Source of the DNA: Paenibacillus faecalis | GTDB taxonomy: Bacteria > Bacillota > Bacilli > Paenibacillales > Paenibacillaceae | Assembly: GCF_900289175.1 (NCBI RefSeq) | Contig: NZ_LT985747.1 | Span: 3,602,121-3,666,120 of the forward strand | DNA length: 64,000 bases | Reading direction: 5' to 3' | Shown here: piece after piece, positions 17,218 through 24,980 of the stretch | Position numbering within the stretch: the first letter of the stretch is position 1 | How the letters are laid out: each line of letters starts with the position of its first letter | Notes under the pieces: generated by a model | Database searches by the model: none | Seen by the model: the letters and a program-made list of their open reading frames with translations, nothing else | Told to the model about the DNA's origin: nothing | Translations under genes and position numbers: made by a program

Positions 17218-17889
17218 TTAATTTTCTTCTACGGTTGCTGCCTTCTCTATATGTTCAATTACCTTCGCCAAGCTCATTTCACTCATGGAACGGATTCTCA
17301 AATGATAGTGATCAAAGCTTAAATCCTTCGTCACCTCATTAGGCACGATAACACAATTCATGCCCGCTGCAATCGCTGCTCTTGCTCCATTGGCTGAATC
17401 TTCAAACGCTATCGCTTTATTAGGCTCGACCCCCAAAGCATGAAGCGCATTGATATACAGCGCAGGGTCCGGTTTTACCTTCTCGACCTGATCACCGGTA
17501 TGGATCGTTTCGAAATAATCAATCAGCTGGAGCTTGTTCAAAAACCCTTCGACCCAATCCCTTTTAGAGCTTGAAGCTAGACCAATTTTAAGCCCCATTT
17601 TTTTTGCATCCGACAAATATTCCTTTACACCATCTCTAATTTCCAGAAGTTCCACCTTGCTGCGGTGGTTCTCTCTTGCCAGTTTCAAAATGGTTTCGAT
17701 ACTTTCCAGACCCAGCTTCTCTTCAATATATGTATGGATTGCTTTGTCACTCGTACCCACACATTTCGCGAACACTTCTAACGGAAATTCCACCTCATAG
17801 CCTTGCAACACTTCTTTGAATGCATTGTACCAGAGCGTTTCCGTATCGATAATCAACCCGTCAAAATCAAAGACGATTGCTTCTATCAT
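17218..17889 (-). CDS. HAD-superfamily phosphatase (beta-phosphoglucomutase-like)
   Basis: Start at 17889 (MIEAIVFDFDGLIIDTE), preceded by AAGGAGGATACC. The 223-residue protein has the HAD motifs: Asp8 and Asp10 in DFDG (nucleophile and acid/base), IGLASSSKRDW (motif II Ser), K in VEKVKPDPALY (motif III) and FEDSANGARAAIAAGM (motif IV). The helical cap inserted after motif I puts it in subfamily IA with phosphoglycolate phosphatase and beta-phosphoglucomutase. The substrate cannot be told. Upstream of the AraC/GyrI gene in the same direction. Confidence 0.88.
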   Translation of the reverse strand: MIEAIVFDFDGLIIDTETLWYNAFKEVLQGYEVEFPLEVFAKCVGTSDKAIHTYIEEKLGLESIETILKLARENHRSKVELLEIRDGVKEYLSDAKKMGLKIGLASSSKRDWVEGFLNKLQLIDYFETIHTGDQVEKVKPDPALYINALHALGVEPNKAIAFEDSANGARAAIAAGMNCVIVPNEVTKDLSFDHYHLRIRSMSEMSLAKVIEHIEKAATVEEN

Positions 17890-18112
17890 GGTATCCTCCT
17901 TGATAAATCTGTAAGGCAAGTACTTAAAGCTACTGTCAAGCGCAAGCCTTCCCCCACATTGTCTTCTGTCCGGTTCACAATGTCAAATTGATTAAGTATA
18001 TTTATAAAAGGACACTGGATTCATCACTTCCAGCATCTTGATGAAAGTTCGCATCGGTTGGAGCGCACCCGCCCCCACATATTGTAAAAAATATGAGCGG
18101 AGGTGAAGGCGA

Positions 18113-18199
18113 ATGCCCTGGCTTCAGAAAGCCATTCAATTGAGTAACCAGAACATAACAAATAGTCCCGCTGTTCTCACGAATCAGGGGACTATTTAA
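18113..18199 (+). CDS. Possible 28-residue peptide gene with strong ribosome binding site
   Basis: ATG at 18113 is preceded by GCGGAGGTGAAGGCGA, an unusually strong Shine-Dalgarno sequence at good spacing. The peptide is MPWLQKAIQLSNQNITNSPA followed by VLTNQGTI. It has no membrane segment. Its 3' end overlaps a hairpin (AATAGTCCC/GGGACTATT). I do not recognise it; it may be a small functional peptide or a chance frame. Confidence 0.35.
   Translation: MPWLQKAIQLSNQNITNSPAVLTNQGTI
18159..18197 (-). terminator. Hairpin downstream of the minus-strand gene pair
   Basis: AAATAGTCCC and GGGACTATTT are complementary arms about 18 nt apart. On the minus strand it is followed by GTTATGTTC, a poor T-run, so termination would be moderate. 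It lies about 30 nt past the stop of the 18229-18786 gene. Confidence 0.45.
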
Positions 18200-18228
18200 T
18201 GTCGCACAAGAAAGTGCATATATGATTT

Positions 18229-18786
18229 TTACACCTTGTGACTTACTGCAATTAAATTCTGTATCCATTGGATGGTTATTTCATCCTTTTCGTCATCGCT
18301 TAAATTATTTGGAAGCTGTAAGTATTGATCCTCCTCTAACATTTTATGTAGATTATTCCGTAAAATAATGTCTGCGTTGTAGTCAACATTATCATATTGA
18401 GGAAAACGATACTCCATCCCTTCTAATGACTGATAGACATTGAAACTAAATTCATTATTATCCACTACACAGTAAGCGTGGCCCTGAATTCGTGGATTAC
18501 ACCAAACGTGAGTCCCTTTCAATTTATCCAAAGAATACTTGAAACCGCTTTTCTGAGCTTCAGTAACATGATAATCATCTAAATAGTATTTCGAAGAAAT
18601 CTTATCAAAATTAGTGTCGATTACTTGGTAATTTAAGATACATTCGGCACCTTTATTGAGTTTAGGATTGAAATAATCCTCTTGAAGCCTTCCCTTTAAT
18701 TGTGAGAGGCGCTGCTTAACCAGATAATCAATATTACTATGATCCAAATTACAACCAAAAGTTAACAAAAGACATCTTTTCTCCAC
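18229..18786 (-). CDS. Hypothetical cytosolic partner of the secreted protein upstream
   Basis: A 185-residue soluble protein starting at a GTG three bases past the stop of the preceding gene, so it is probably translated by coupling. Content includes YYLDDYHVTEAQKSGFKYSL and NPRIQGHAYCVVDNNEFSFN. No family was recognised. The gene order (secreted protein, then a coupled cytosolic protein) is the layout of toxin/immunity pairs. Confidence 0.55.
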   Translation of the reverse strand: MEKRCLLLTFGCNLDHSNIDYLVKQRLSQLKGRLQEDYFNPKLNKGAECILNYQVIDTNFDKISSKYYLDDYHVTEAQKSGFKYSLDKLKGTHVWCNPRIQGHAYCVVDNNEFSFNVYQSLEGMEYRFPQYDNVDYNADIILRNNLHKMLEEDQYLQLPNNLSDDEKDEITIQWIQNLIAVSHKV

Positions 18787-18789
18787 TTG

Positions 18790-19506
18790 TTATTCTGTAC
18801 CCCACTTTGGTAACGAATTATGAAATAAATCGACATTTCCATGATGATTACTCCAATTATCATCTAATTGGTGCCAATGCCACCGAGTTTGATTTCTAGA
18901 TTGAGAAGTAAAAACATGAAGCCTTAAATATTCTCCACCATTTGCTGCCCCAGACTGCCCTGGTCCTTTATTTCTACTATAACCATATTTTTCATATTGC
19001 TTCTTAATTCCAGGCTCTAATTTCGGCCATACTACTTTATCGAATTGATCTCCAATTTGCTTAACTATTTTTTTTCCCATCTTCTTCTTTATTGCTGCTT
19101 TAATTATAGCAGCAACAACAGGCCAAACAATAGGCCATACTGCAGGTGATATTTCACTTTGAAGACTAAAATCTGTAGAATGACTTATCACAGATGTATT
19201 GCTTCTTGCTATCTCCGCAAATGCAAGAATAAGAGAAACCTCTTTACTATACTCATTGTATTGTTCAACTTTTGATTTTAAATCGGGATCAGCCTGAATT
19301 GCTTCTTCTATACTTGAAGAGTTTTCTTGTATAAATAATAAAAGCTCTTGAATCTCACTTTCATTTAGGTTTAATTCTTCTTGTACTTTCTGAAGATCAC
19401 TTTGTGCAGGTAGTGCAGAAACTGTTAATGCCGTAAATACTGTGTTCAGTAACAAAACCAAGGCCAAAACAGCTGCAATTTTTTTAAAATGCTGCCAAAA
19501 ACTCAA
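18790..19506 (-). CDS. Secreted protein with YpjP-like His/Trp C-terminus, possible toxin
   Basis: 238 residues. Signal peptide about 1-32 (IAAVLALVLLLNTVFTALTV), then a helical acidic region (VQEELNLNESEIQELLLFIQ), a hydrophobic patch AVWPIVWPVVAAIIKAAIKK (about 123-142) that could insert in a membrane, a basic linker, and a C-terminal motif RWHWHQLDDNWSNHHGNVDL ending PKWGTE. The HxH...DNW..HHG pattern resembles YpjP and putative secreted-toxin families in Bacilli. Together with the coupled downstream gene it looks like a secreted antibacterial protein with immunity. The function is inferred. Confidence 0.6.
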   Translation of the reverse strand: MSFWQHFKKIAAVLALVLLLNTVFTALTVSALPAQSDLQKVQEELNLNESEIQELLLFIQENSSSIEEAIQADPDLKSKVEQYNEYSKEVSLILAFAEIARSNTSVISHSTDFSLQSEISPAVWPIVWPVVAAIIKAAIKKKMGKKIVKQIGDQFDKVVWPKLEPGIKKQYEKYGYSRNKGPGQSGAANGGEYLRLHVFTSQSRNQTRWHWHQLDDNWSNHHGNVDLFHNSLPKWGTE

Positions 19507-19823
19507 AAAATCATCTCCTCTACTGGCTAATACGAAGATCCTATACTGGAATTCATCCTATATCATCCAAAAATTTATAAGACAAAATTCAAGATAATTG
19601 TGAAAATTTTCACAACAAATATTTTGATGGTGTATTACAATGGGATAGCCTAAAGAGGCAAGCGAAGCAGGCAGGAGAAAGGGTACATGAAAGTTTTGAA
19701 GTATGGAGCACAATATTGCAGGGACGCTGCTCTACTTCTTATTTTCTTTCGTTACTGCCTTCTTTTTTTGTTCGTTCTTTAGGTTTAATCAAAATAAAGA
19801 GCATAGAAATGTGGAGGGTTAAC

Positions 19824-21353
19824 ATGAACAAGAAAGCAACATCAACGCTTATTCTCCTTCTCTCTCTCATGCTCGTGATCGCAGGATGCGGTAACGGGAA
19901 CGGGGATCAGAATCAGACTCAAAGCAATGACAAAAAAGAAGAGACCAAAGAAACAGAAGCCGTTTCGGGAGCGTCTCAAGCCGGTTATACATCAATCGAT
20001 CAACTACAAGAAAAATATGATATTATCATTGTCGGTGCAGGTGGTGCCGGGATGTCAGCTGCACTTGAAGCAAAAGCTAAAGGGTTGAACCCGGTTATTT
20101 TTGAAAAAATGCCGGTTGCTGGCGGGAACACAAATAAAGCATCTTCGGGCATGAATGCTTCTGAAACCAAGTTCCAAAAGGAGCAAGGCATCAAAGACAG
20201 CAATGATTCATTTTATGAAGAGACATTAAAAGGCGGTCATGGTACAAACGACAAAGACATGCTTCGTTTCTTCGTTGACAATTCTGCAGATGCCATCGAA
20301 TGGCTGGATTCCATTGGAATTCGGTTAAACAATATTACAATTACAGGCGGTATGAATGAAAAGCGCACACACCGTCCTGAAGACGGCTCAGCGGTAGGAC
20401 CATACCTTGTGAACGGTTTGCTGAAGAATATACAAGAACAAGATATTCCGCTTTTTGTAAATGCAAATGTGACGGAGATTACGGAAAAAGACGGTAAAGT
20501 AAACGGAGCCAAAGTCGTCTTTGACCAGACGGATGAGAAAACGATTGCCGCGGATGCTGTTGTCGTAACAACTGGTGGTTATGGCGCCAATATGGACATG
20601 ATTTCCGAAGTTAGATCCGATCTAGAAGGCTTAGTAACAACCAACCAGGAAGGCAGCACCGGTGACGGCATTAAGATGATTGAAAAACTCGGTGGTACAA
20701 CGGTCGATATGGATCAAATTCAAGTTCACCCGACAGTGCAGCAAGACAAATCCTATCTCATTGGGGAAGCTGTTCGCGGAGAAGGGGCCATCCTCGTTTC
20801 CAGTGACGGCAAACGTTTCACAAACGAGCTGGATACTCGGGACAATGTCACCGCTGCAATCAATAAGCTTCCTGAAAAATCGGCTTATCTTGTATTTGAT
20901 TCCGGCGTAAAATCCCGCGTTAAAGCGATTCAACAATATGAAAAAATGGGCTTTGTCATCCAAGCGGATTCTATTGAGGCTTTAGCCAAAGAAATGGATG
21001 TTCCGGCAGATCAGCTCAAAACTACACTGGATACATGGAACAGCGCGGTTAAGAATAAAAAGGATGCCGAATTCGGCAGAACCACAGGGATGGACAACGA
21101 CTTGTCCAGCGCACCATACTGTGCAATCAAAATCGCCCCTGGGATCCACTACACCATGGGCGGTGTGAAAATCAACACCAACACCGAAGTGTTGAATAAA
21201 GACGGAGAACCTATTCCGGGCTTGTTTGCAGCAGGCGAAGTGACAGGCGGCTTGCACGGTCAAAACCGGATCGGCGGTAACTCGGTTGCAGAGATCATTA
21301 TTTTCGGTCGCCAAGCCGGGATGAAATCAGCTGAATTCGTTAAAGCACAATAA
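19824..21353 (+). CDS. Lipoprotein flavocytochrome-c-type reductase (fumarate/urocanate reductase-like)
   Basis: Start at 19824, where GGAGG precedes ATGAACAAGAAAGC; the longer frame from 19716 lacks a site. The 509-residue product has a lipoprotein signal (LMLVIAGCG, acylated Cys about 24), a charged linker, an FAD-binding GAGGAGMSAALEAKAKG motif, and the flavocytochrome c signatures NTNKASSGMNAS, GEAVRGEGAILV, and HYTMGGVKI with the C-terminal GGLHGQNRIGGNSVAE. These are the FAD and active-site regions of soluble fumarate and urocanate reductases. No haem motif and no FMN-binding domain is present. It is therefore an extracellular, membrane-tethered reductase whose electron donor is not encoded next to it. 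Confidence 0.85.
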   Translation: MNKKATSTLILLLSLMLVIAGCGNGNGDQNQTQSNDKKEETKETEAVSGASQAGYTSIDQLQEKYDIIIVGAGGAGMSAALEAKAKGLNPVIFEKMPVAGGNTNKASSGMNASETKFQKEQGIKDSNDSFYEETLKGGHGTNDKDMLRFFVDNSADAIEWLDSIGIRLNNITITGGMNEKRTHRPEDGSAVGPYLVNGLLKNIQEQDIPLFVNANVTEITEKDGKVNGAKVVFDQTDEKTIAADAVVVTTGGYGANMDMISEVRSDLEGLVTTNQEGSTGDGIKMIEKLGGTTVDMDQIQVHPTVQQDKSYLIGEAVRGEGAILVSSDGKRFTNELDTRDNVTAAINKLPEKSAYLVFDSGVKSRVKAIQQYEKMGFVIQADSIEALAKEMDVPADQLKTTLDTWNSAVKNKKDAEFGRTTGMDNDLSSAPYCAIKIAPGIHYTMGGVKINTNTEVLNKDGEPIPGLFAAGEVTGGLHGQNRIGGNSVAEIIIFGRQAGMKSAEFVKAQ

Positions 21354-21384
21354 CATATCAGCTTGCTCTTTTCACTCCATAATC

Positions 21385-21432
21385 AACCAACGCTTGGGCT
21401 TATCATAGTCCAAGCGTTGGTTGTTTTATTTT
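21385..21432 (+). terminator. Intrinsic terminator after the reductase
   Basis: AACCAACGCTTGG (21385-21397) pairs perfectly with CCAAGCGTTGGTT (21410-21422), followed by GTTTTATTTT. Confidence 0.88.
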
Positions 21433-21544
21433 GCCAGATCGACAACTGTCTAGAAATTTGGTGTGCTCTTTATTGGAATAGACATAAGACTGAAGCGATA
21501 TGAATGATTACAACGCCCCATTCTGGCGCCCATTTTCAAATATT

Positions 21545-22420
21545 CTACGCACCGAACCTCTGACGATACCCGCATCTTCTGCATAGCTCCTCGATAGCTT
21601 CCCTGCGGGAAAATCCCTCAACCAGGTTATTGGCCCGGTCGCTCTCTATAATTTCAGAAAATGATTGCTGATGGATGTTGCCCAGATCGATGACGCCTTC
21701 ACCATCCAGACAGCACGGTACGACGGTTCCGTCCACAAGAATCGCCGCCTGATTACGAAGAGCGTGGCAAAATCCCTTGCCATCATCTTCAGGCGCAGTC
21801 AGGCTCGGCCACTGGAATTCATAATCCTGATTGATATAGACGCGGTCAGCGACTTTCACTCCACCGCCTGACTCCACCCTCTCTTCAATTTTATAATCCA
21901 GGCCAAATTCCTTCTCTATAATTTCGAGTGTCTGCCGATTTCTACGGTTCCGAAAGTTTTCTTCGTTATCCTGTGTCAGATTCCACAGACGGAATGAAAT
22001 AATAACCTTATGCTCCTGTGCTTCCCGGACAAATGAGAGAATATCCTGTAAATATCCTTCACGGTCTGTTGAACCTAAATGCCCGTCAAAGCTGTGAAGT
22101 GAAAAGTTCATCTGTCTAAGCGCTGGCTTACCGAGCAATTTATGCCGATTTTTAGCGATCAGCGTTCCGTTGGTTGTAATATTGACCCTAAAACCTTTCT
22201 CATGGCTAATATCCAGCAGCTGATCAAGCTTTGGATGAAGAAGCGGCTCGCCTTTAACATGCAAATAAATATATTTCGTATGCGGTTTGATTTCATCCAA
22301 TCTTCTCGCAAAATCATCCACCTTGATGAAATTAGCCTTACGCTCCGTCGGTGGGCAGAAGCTGCAGGCGAGATTGCAGATGCTTGTAACTTCTATATAG
22401 ACCTTTTTAAATGTTTTCAA
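21545..22420 (-). CDS. Radical SAM / SPASM-domain protein
   Basis: Start taken at the TTG at 22420 (MKTFKKVYIEVTSICNLACS) because GGAGATATC precedes it and the ATG upstream would overlap truA by 34 nt. The radical SAM cluster is C15-x3-C19-x2-C22. A SAM-binding GEPLLHP follows, and the C-terminal third carries SPASM-type cysteines (GFCHAL, VVPCCLDGEG, ELCRRCGYRQRF) for auxiliary clusters. SPASM proteins modify peptides or act as enzyme maturases. No precursor peptide gene is obvious nearby. It begins 23 nt after truA and is probably co-transcribed. Confidence 0.85.
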   Translation of the reverse strand: MKTFKKVYIEVTSICNLACSFCPPTERKANFIKVDDFARRLDEIKPHTKYIYLHVKGEPLLHPKLDQLLDISHEKGFRVNITTNGTLIAKNRHKLLGKPALRQMNFSLHSFDGHLGSTDREGYLQDILSFVREAQEHKVIISFRLWNLTQDNEENFRNRRNRQTLEIIEKEFGLDYKIEERVESGGGVKVADRVYINQDYEFQWPSLTAPEDDGKGFCHALRNQAAILVDGTVVPCCLDGEGVIDLGNIHQQSFSEIIESDRANNLVEGFSRREAIEELCRRCGYRQRFGA

Positions 22421-22443
22421 GATGATATCTCCATTCTTTTTTC

Positions 22444-23181
22444 TTAAAAATATATCTTCTCCAGGTAAAGCCCGCATGCCTCCGCCATTCCACCCGTTTG
22501 TCCCCGTTCTTTGGAAAGAAGAATGGCCGGTACATCTTCCGGTTCTTTCTCACCCAATCCGATCTCGATTAACGTTCCGATCATTTTTCGAACCATATTG
22601 TACAAAAAACCGCTGCCGGATACTCGTATTTCAATAAAGCCTTCACTCTCTTCTATGTCCAAAGAATAGATCGTACGCATTGTATCTTTTTTCTTGGACT
22701 TGGCATTGGAGAAGGCTGTGAAATCGTGTTCACCGATAAAATATTCGCATGCTCTTTTCATTCGGTCGATATCCAGCTTTTTCACAACATGCATACTGTA
22801 CTTTCTCATAAAAGGATGGCTGTACTCTTCATTCCAAATCTTATATAAATAGGTTTTGGATTTCGCATGATAGCGGGCGTGGAAGCGCTCGTCCACCATC
22901 GTAACATTTGTAATACTAATGTCTTCAGGCAAATAATGATTCAAAAACTTTTTAATTTTCGCTTCAGATAATTGTTCATTGATTTTAAAATTGGCTATTT
23001 GGGCAAAAGCATGAACTCCTGCATCCGTTCTGCTGGAACCGATTATTTCAACGGATTGACCGACCAGTGCAGATATGGCCTTTTCAATTTTCCCCTGAAC
23101 GGTATTTTCCTGATTGCCCAGGCGCTGCCAGCCTTTATAGCGTCCCCCGTCATACTGAATCGTCAGTTTATAATTATTCAT
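22444..23181 (-). CDS. truA: tRNA pseudouridine synthase A
   Basis: The 245-residue protein is a complete TruA: N-terminal YDGGRYKGWQRLGNQ, the catalytic SSRTDAGVHA with Asp53, and the closing RVSGSGFLYNMVRKMIGTLI. It forms pseudouridine at positions 38-40 in the tRNA anticodon stem-loop. It stands apart from the ribosomal-protein cluster where the usual truA lies in Bacilli, so it may be a second paralogue. Confidence 0.93.
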   Translation of the reverse strand: MNNYKLTIQYDGGRYKGWQRLGNQENTVQGKIEKAISALVGQSVEIIGSSRTDAGVHAFAQIANFKINEQLSEAKIKKFLNHYLPEDISITNVTMVDERFHARYHAKSKTYLYKIWNEEYSHPFMRKYSMHVVKKLDIDRMKRACEYFIGEHDFTAFSNAKSKKKDTMRTIYSLDIEESEGFIEIRVSGSGFLYNMVRKMIGTLIEIGLGEKEPEDVPAILLSKERGQTGGMAEACGLYLEKIYF

Positions 23182-23324
23182 TGTTTACTCCTTTTTCTTT
23201 ACAATCAAATTATGTATTCTACACTATTATTCCACGAAAACATATAGACGCCAAGCAAGGAGGAAACACCTTCGGCGTTCTTTTTATGCGATGACGGTAC
23301 TTCTTGAGAAATATAAGCCACGTA

Positions 23325-23356
23325 TAAAAAAGAGGGGGATTCCCCCCCTCTTTTCG
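23325..23356 (-). terminator. Terminator after the ClC channel gene
   Basis: A run AAAAAAGAGGGGG is followed by a CCCCCCCTCTTTT arm with a two-base loop; A and T tracts flank both sides. It is 38 nt past the stop of the ClC gene. Confidence 0.8.
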
Positions 23357-23393
23357 CACCAAGTAGGTGCGGTGGCACAAGCAAGCAATGATT

Positions 23394-24638
23394 TCAATGC
23401 GCTCTCTTTTGAGTCGATTTTCGGTTCAGTTTTTTTATATACACAGGCAGATAGGCTGCGACAATTATAAGTATAATTAACTTCAGCGGGAAGATTAAGA
23501 CAAACAGCAATATCACCGCAATTGGCTTTTGAAGGACTGCGCTTGTGAGTGCCGTAGTAACCACTGCAACCGATGTTACCGGATCGACCGGGAACAATAA
23601 CGCCACAGCATACCCTATACTTACCCCTGCGAAAATAAGTGGAAATATATGTCCGCCACGCCAGCCTGATGCTAAACAAAATTCAGTCAAGAAAAGTTTT
23701 ACAATACCCATTCCGAGCAACAAATAAAAGGACATGTCCATCCATGTTGAAGCTAATTCGGTTAGCTCATGCTCTCCCGAAAATAAAATGATCGGAAGAA
23801 CCGTACCGATGAGCCCTAATACTACTCCACCGATCATTGCCTTAATCACTTTATAATTCTCAAGCGGTTTGAGCATTTTAGGAAGGAGATATCCGAAATA
23901 CCCATAGAGCTTAGCAAACAATATGCCTACAAGAATAAGCGGGATGATAGCAATCATTTCATTCAACCCTATCATTGCCGGACCAAAATCCGCCAGCGAA
24001 AAGCTTCTGTTATCTATTTGGGATAACAGAAAGAACACCGAAAAACCTGCTGCGGTAGTTATTGTATACACGAGCGTCTTGATTAGTTTTCTGCGCCTTG
24101 GGTCCCCTCGATCTTCAAAAAGCGTAAAAGCCCCGTATAACGGTGCCCTGAAGATCATACCTACTGAAGCCTCCACACTATACTCAATAATGATATCTCC
24201 ATGTTCACTTAACACAGGTTTCTTCTTCACTATCGATTTAATAGCATCTCCTGCCCACGTAGAAAGCCCGCCGATAATACCGACCAAAGCCGCCTCGGGT
24301 CCAAGACTGGCTCCAAAAGAAAGAACAATAATAGCAGAAATTGCGTTCTTGAATCCTGAACTGTAATCAATTCTTTTGGTTTTCTTAAGCTCACCTAATA
24401 CCTCATCCATTCTGCGCGGGTAGTTACCAAAGTACTTTTGACATAAACCTACCAGAACTCCACCAGTTAAGCACAGGATGATGGTCCAGTTTCTAACGTC
24501 AATCACACTCGGCAGACCAATCCATAATAAGTGTGTAGTTATTGAAAGAAGAGCCAAAAACGCCCAGGTCAGAAACCCTGTAACGCCTCCTATGAAGGTG
24601 CTGTAAAGAAAAAAATAGCCTATTCCTAAAAATTTCAT
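23394..24638 (-). CDS. ClC-type chloride channel/antiporter
   Basis: A 414-residue membrane protein with about ten hydrophobic segments. FGASLGPEAALVGIIGGLST (about 116-135) corresponds to the ClC GxxGPxxH/E filter region with a Glu in the gating position, and GWRGGHIFPLIFAG (about 337-350) to the second filter motif. It lacks C-terminal CBS domains. Chloride (or fluoride) channel and proton-exchange activity both occur in the family. It is monocistronic, with its own terminator. The ATG has a weak GGATAC-type site. Confidence 0.85.
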   Translation of the reverse strand: MKFLGIGYFFLYSTFIGGVTGFLTWAFLALLSITTHLLWIGLPSVIDVRNWTIILCLTGGVLVGLCQKYFGNYPRRMDEVLGELKKTKRIDYSSGFKNAISAIIVLSFGASLGPEAALVGIIGGLSTWAGDAIKSIVKKKPVLSEHGDIIIEYSVEASVGMIFRAPLYGAFTLFEDRGDPRRRKLIKTLVYTITTAAGFSVFFLLSQIDNRSFSLADFGPAMIGLNEMIAIIPLILVGILFAKLYGYFGYLLPKMLKPLENYKVIKAMIGGVVLGLIGTVLPIILFSGEHELTELASTWMDMSFYLLLGMGIVKLFLTEFCLASGWRGGHIFPLIFAGVSIGYAVALLFPVDPVTSVAVVTTALTSAVLQKPIAVILLFVLIFPLKLIILIIVAAYLPVYIKKLNRKSTQKRAH

Positions 24639-24902
24639 CCTCTTGTATCCTCCACTTTCCTTCTGAATTCAGCTCCTGATGGGTTATTCGCTGCCACAAG
24701 AGTAGGGATCGTTACAGACTATTTATGTTTGAATACATGTGAGTATAGCAAAAATAATATGCTTATTAAACTTGCTCATACCAGTATATCCACGGTAAAT
24801 TTATTACATAACCAAGACACATAGCATGTCCATCGTGTACTTTCACCCGGCACCCTGAAGCAAAAACTTAAAATTGCAAATATGTAGAATGAACGTAAGA
24901 CA
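24639..24902. other. Intergenic region between ClC and chemoreceptor genes
   Basis: No gene is seen. The region carries the ClC promoter side and ends in the chemoreceptor terminator hairpin at 24903. Confidence 0.5.
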
Positions 24903-24940
24903 GCGGTGCAAGAACTGAATCTTGCACCGCCGTTTATTCA
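24903..24940 (-). terminator. Terminator of the chemoreceptor gene
   Basis: GCGGTGCAAG (24903-24912) pairs with CTTGCACCGC (24921-24930) around an 8-nt loop. On the minus strand it lies about 50 nt past the stop codon. Confidence 0.75.
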
Positions 24941-24980
24941 TCACATTTATTCAATTATACACCTCAGCAGGCCATCGGGT

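Noticed and set aside
18002..18268. Minus-strand frame of 88 residues
   Set aside because: It overlaps the end of the 18229 gene and the hairpin, has no RBS, and its composition (Pro/Cys/Gly runs) is unlike a real protein.
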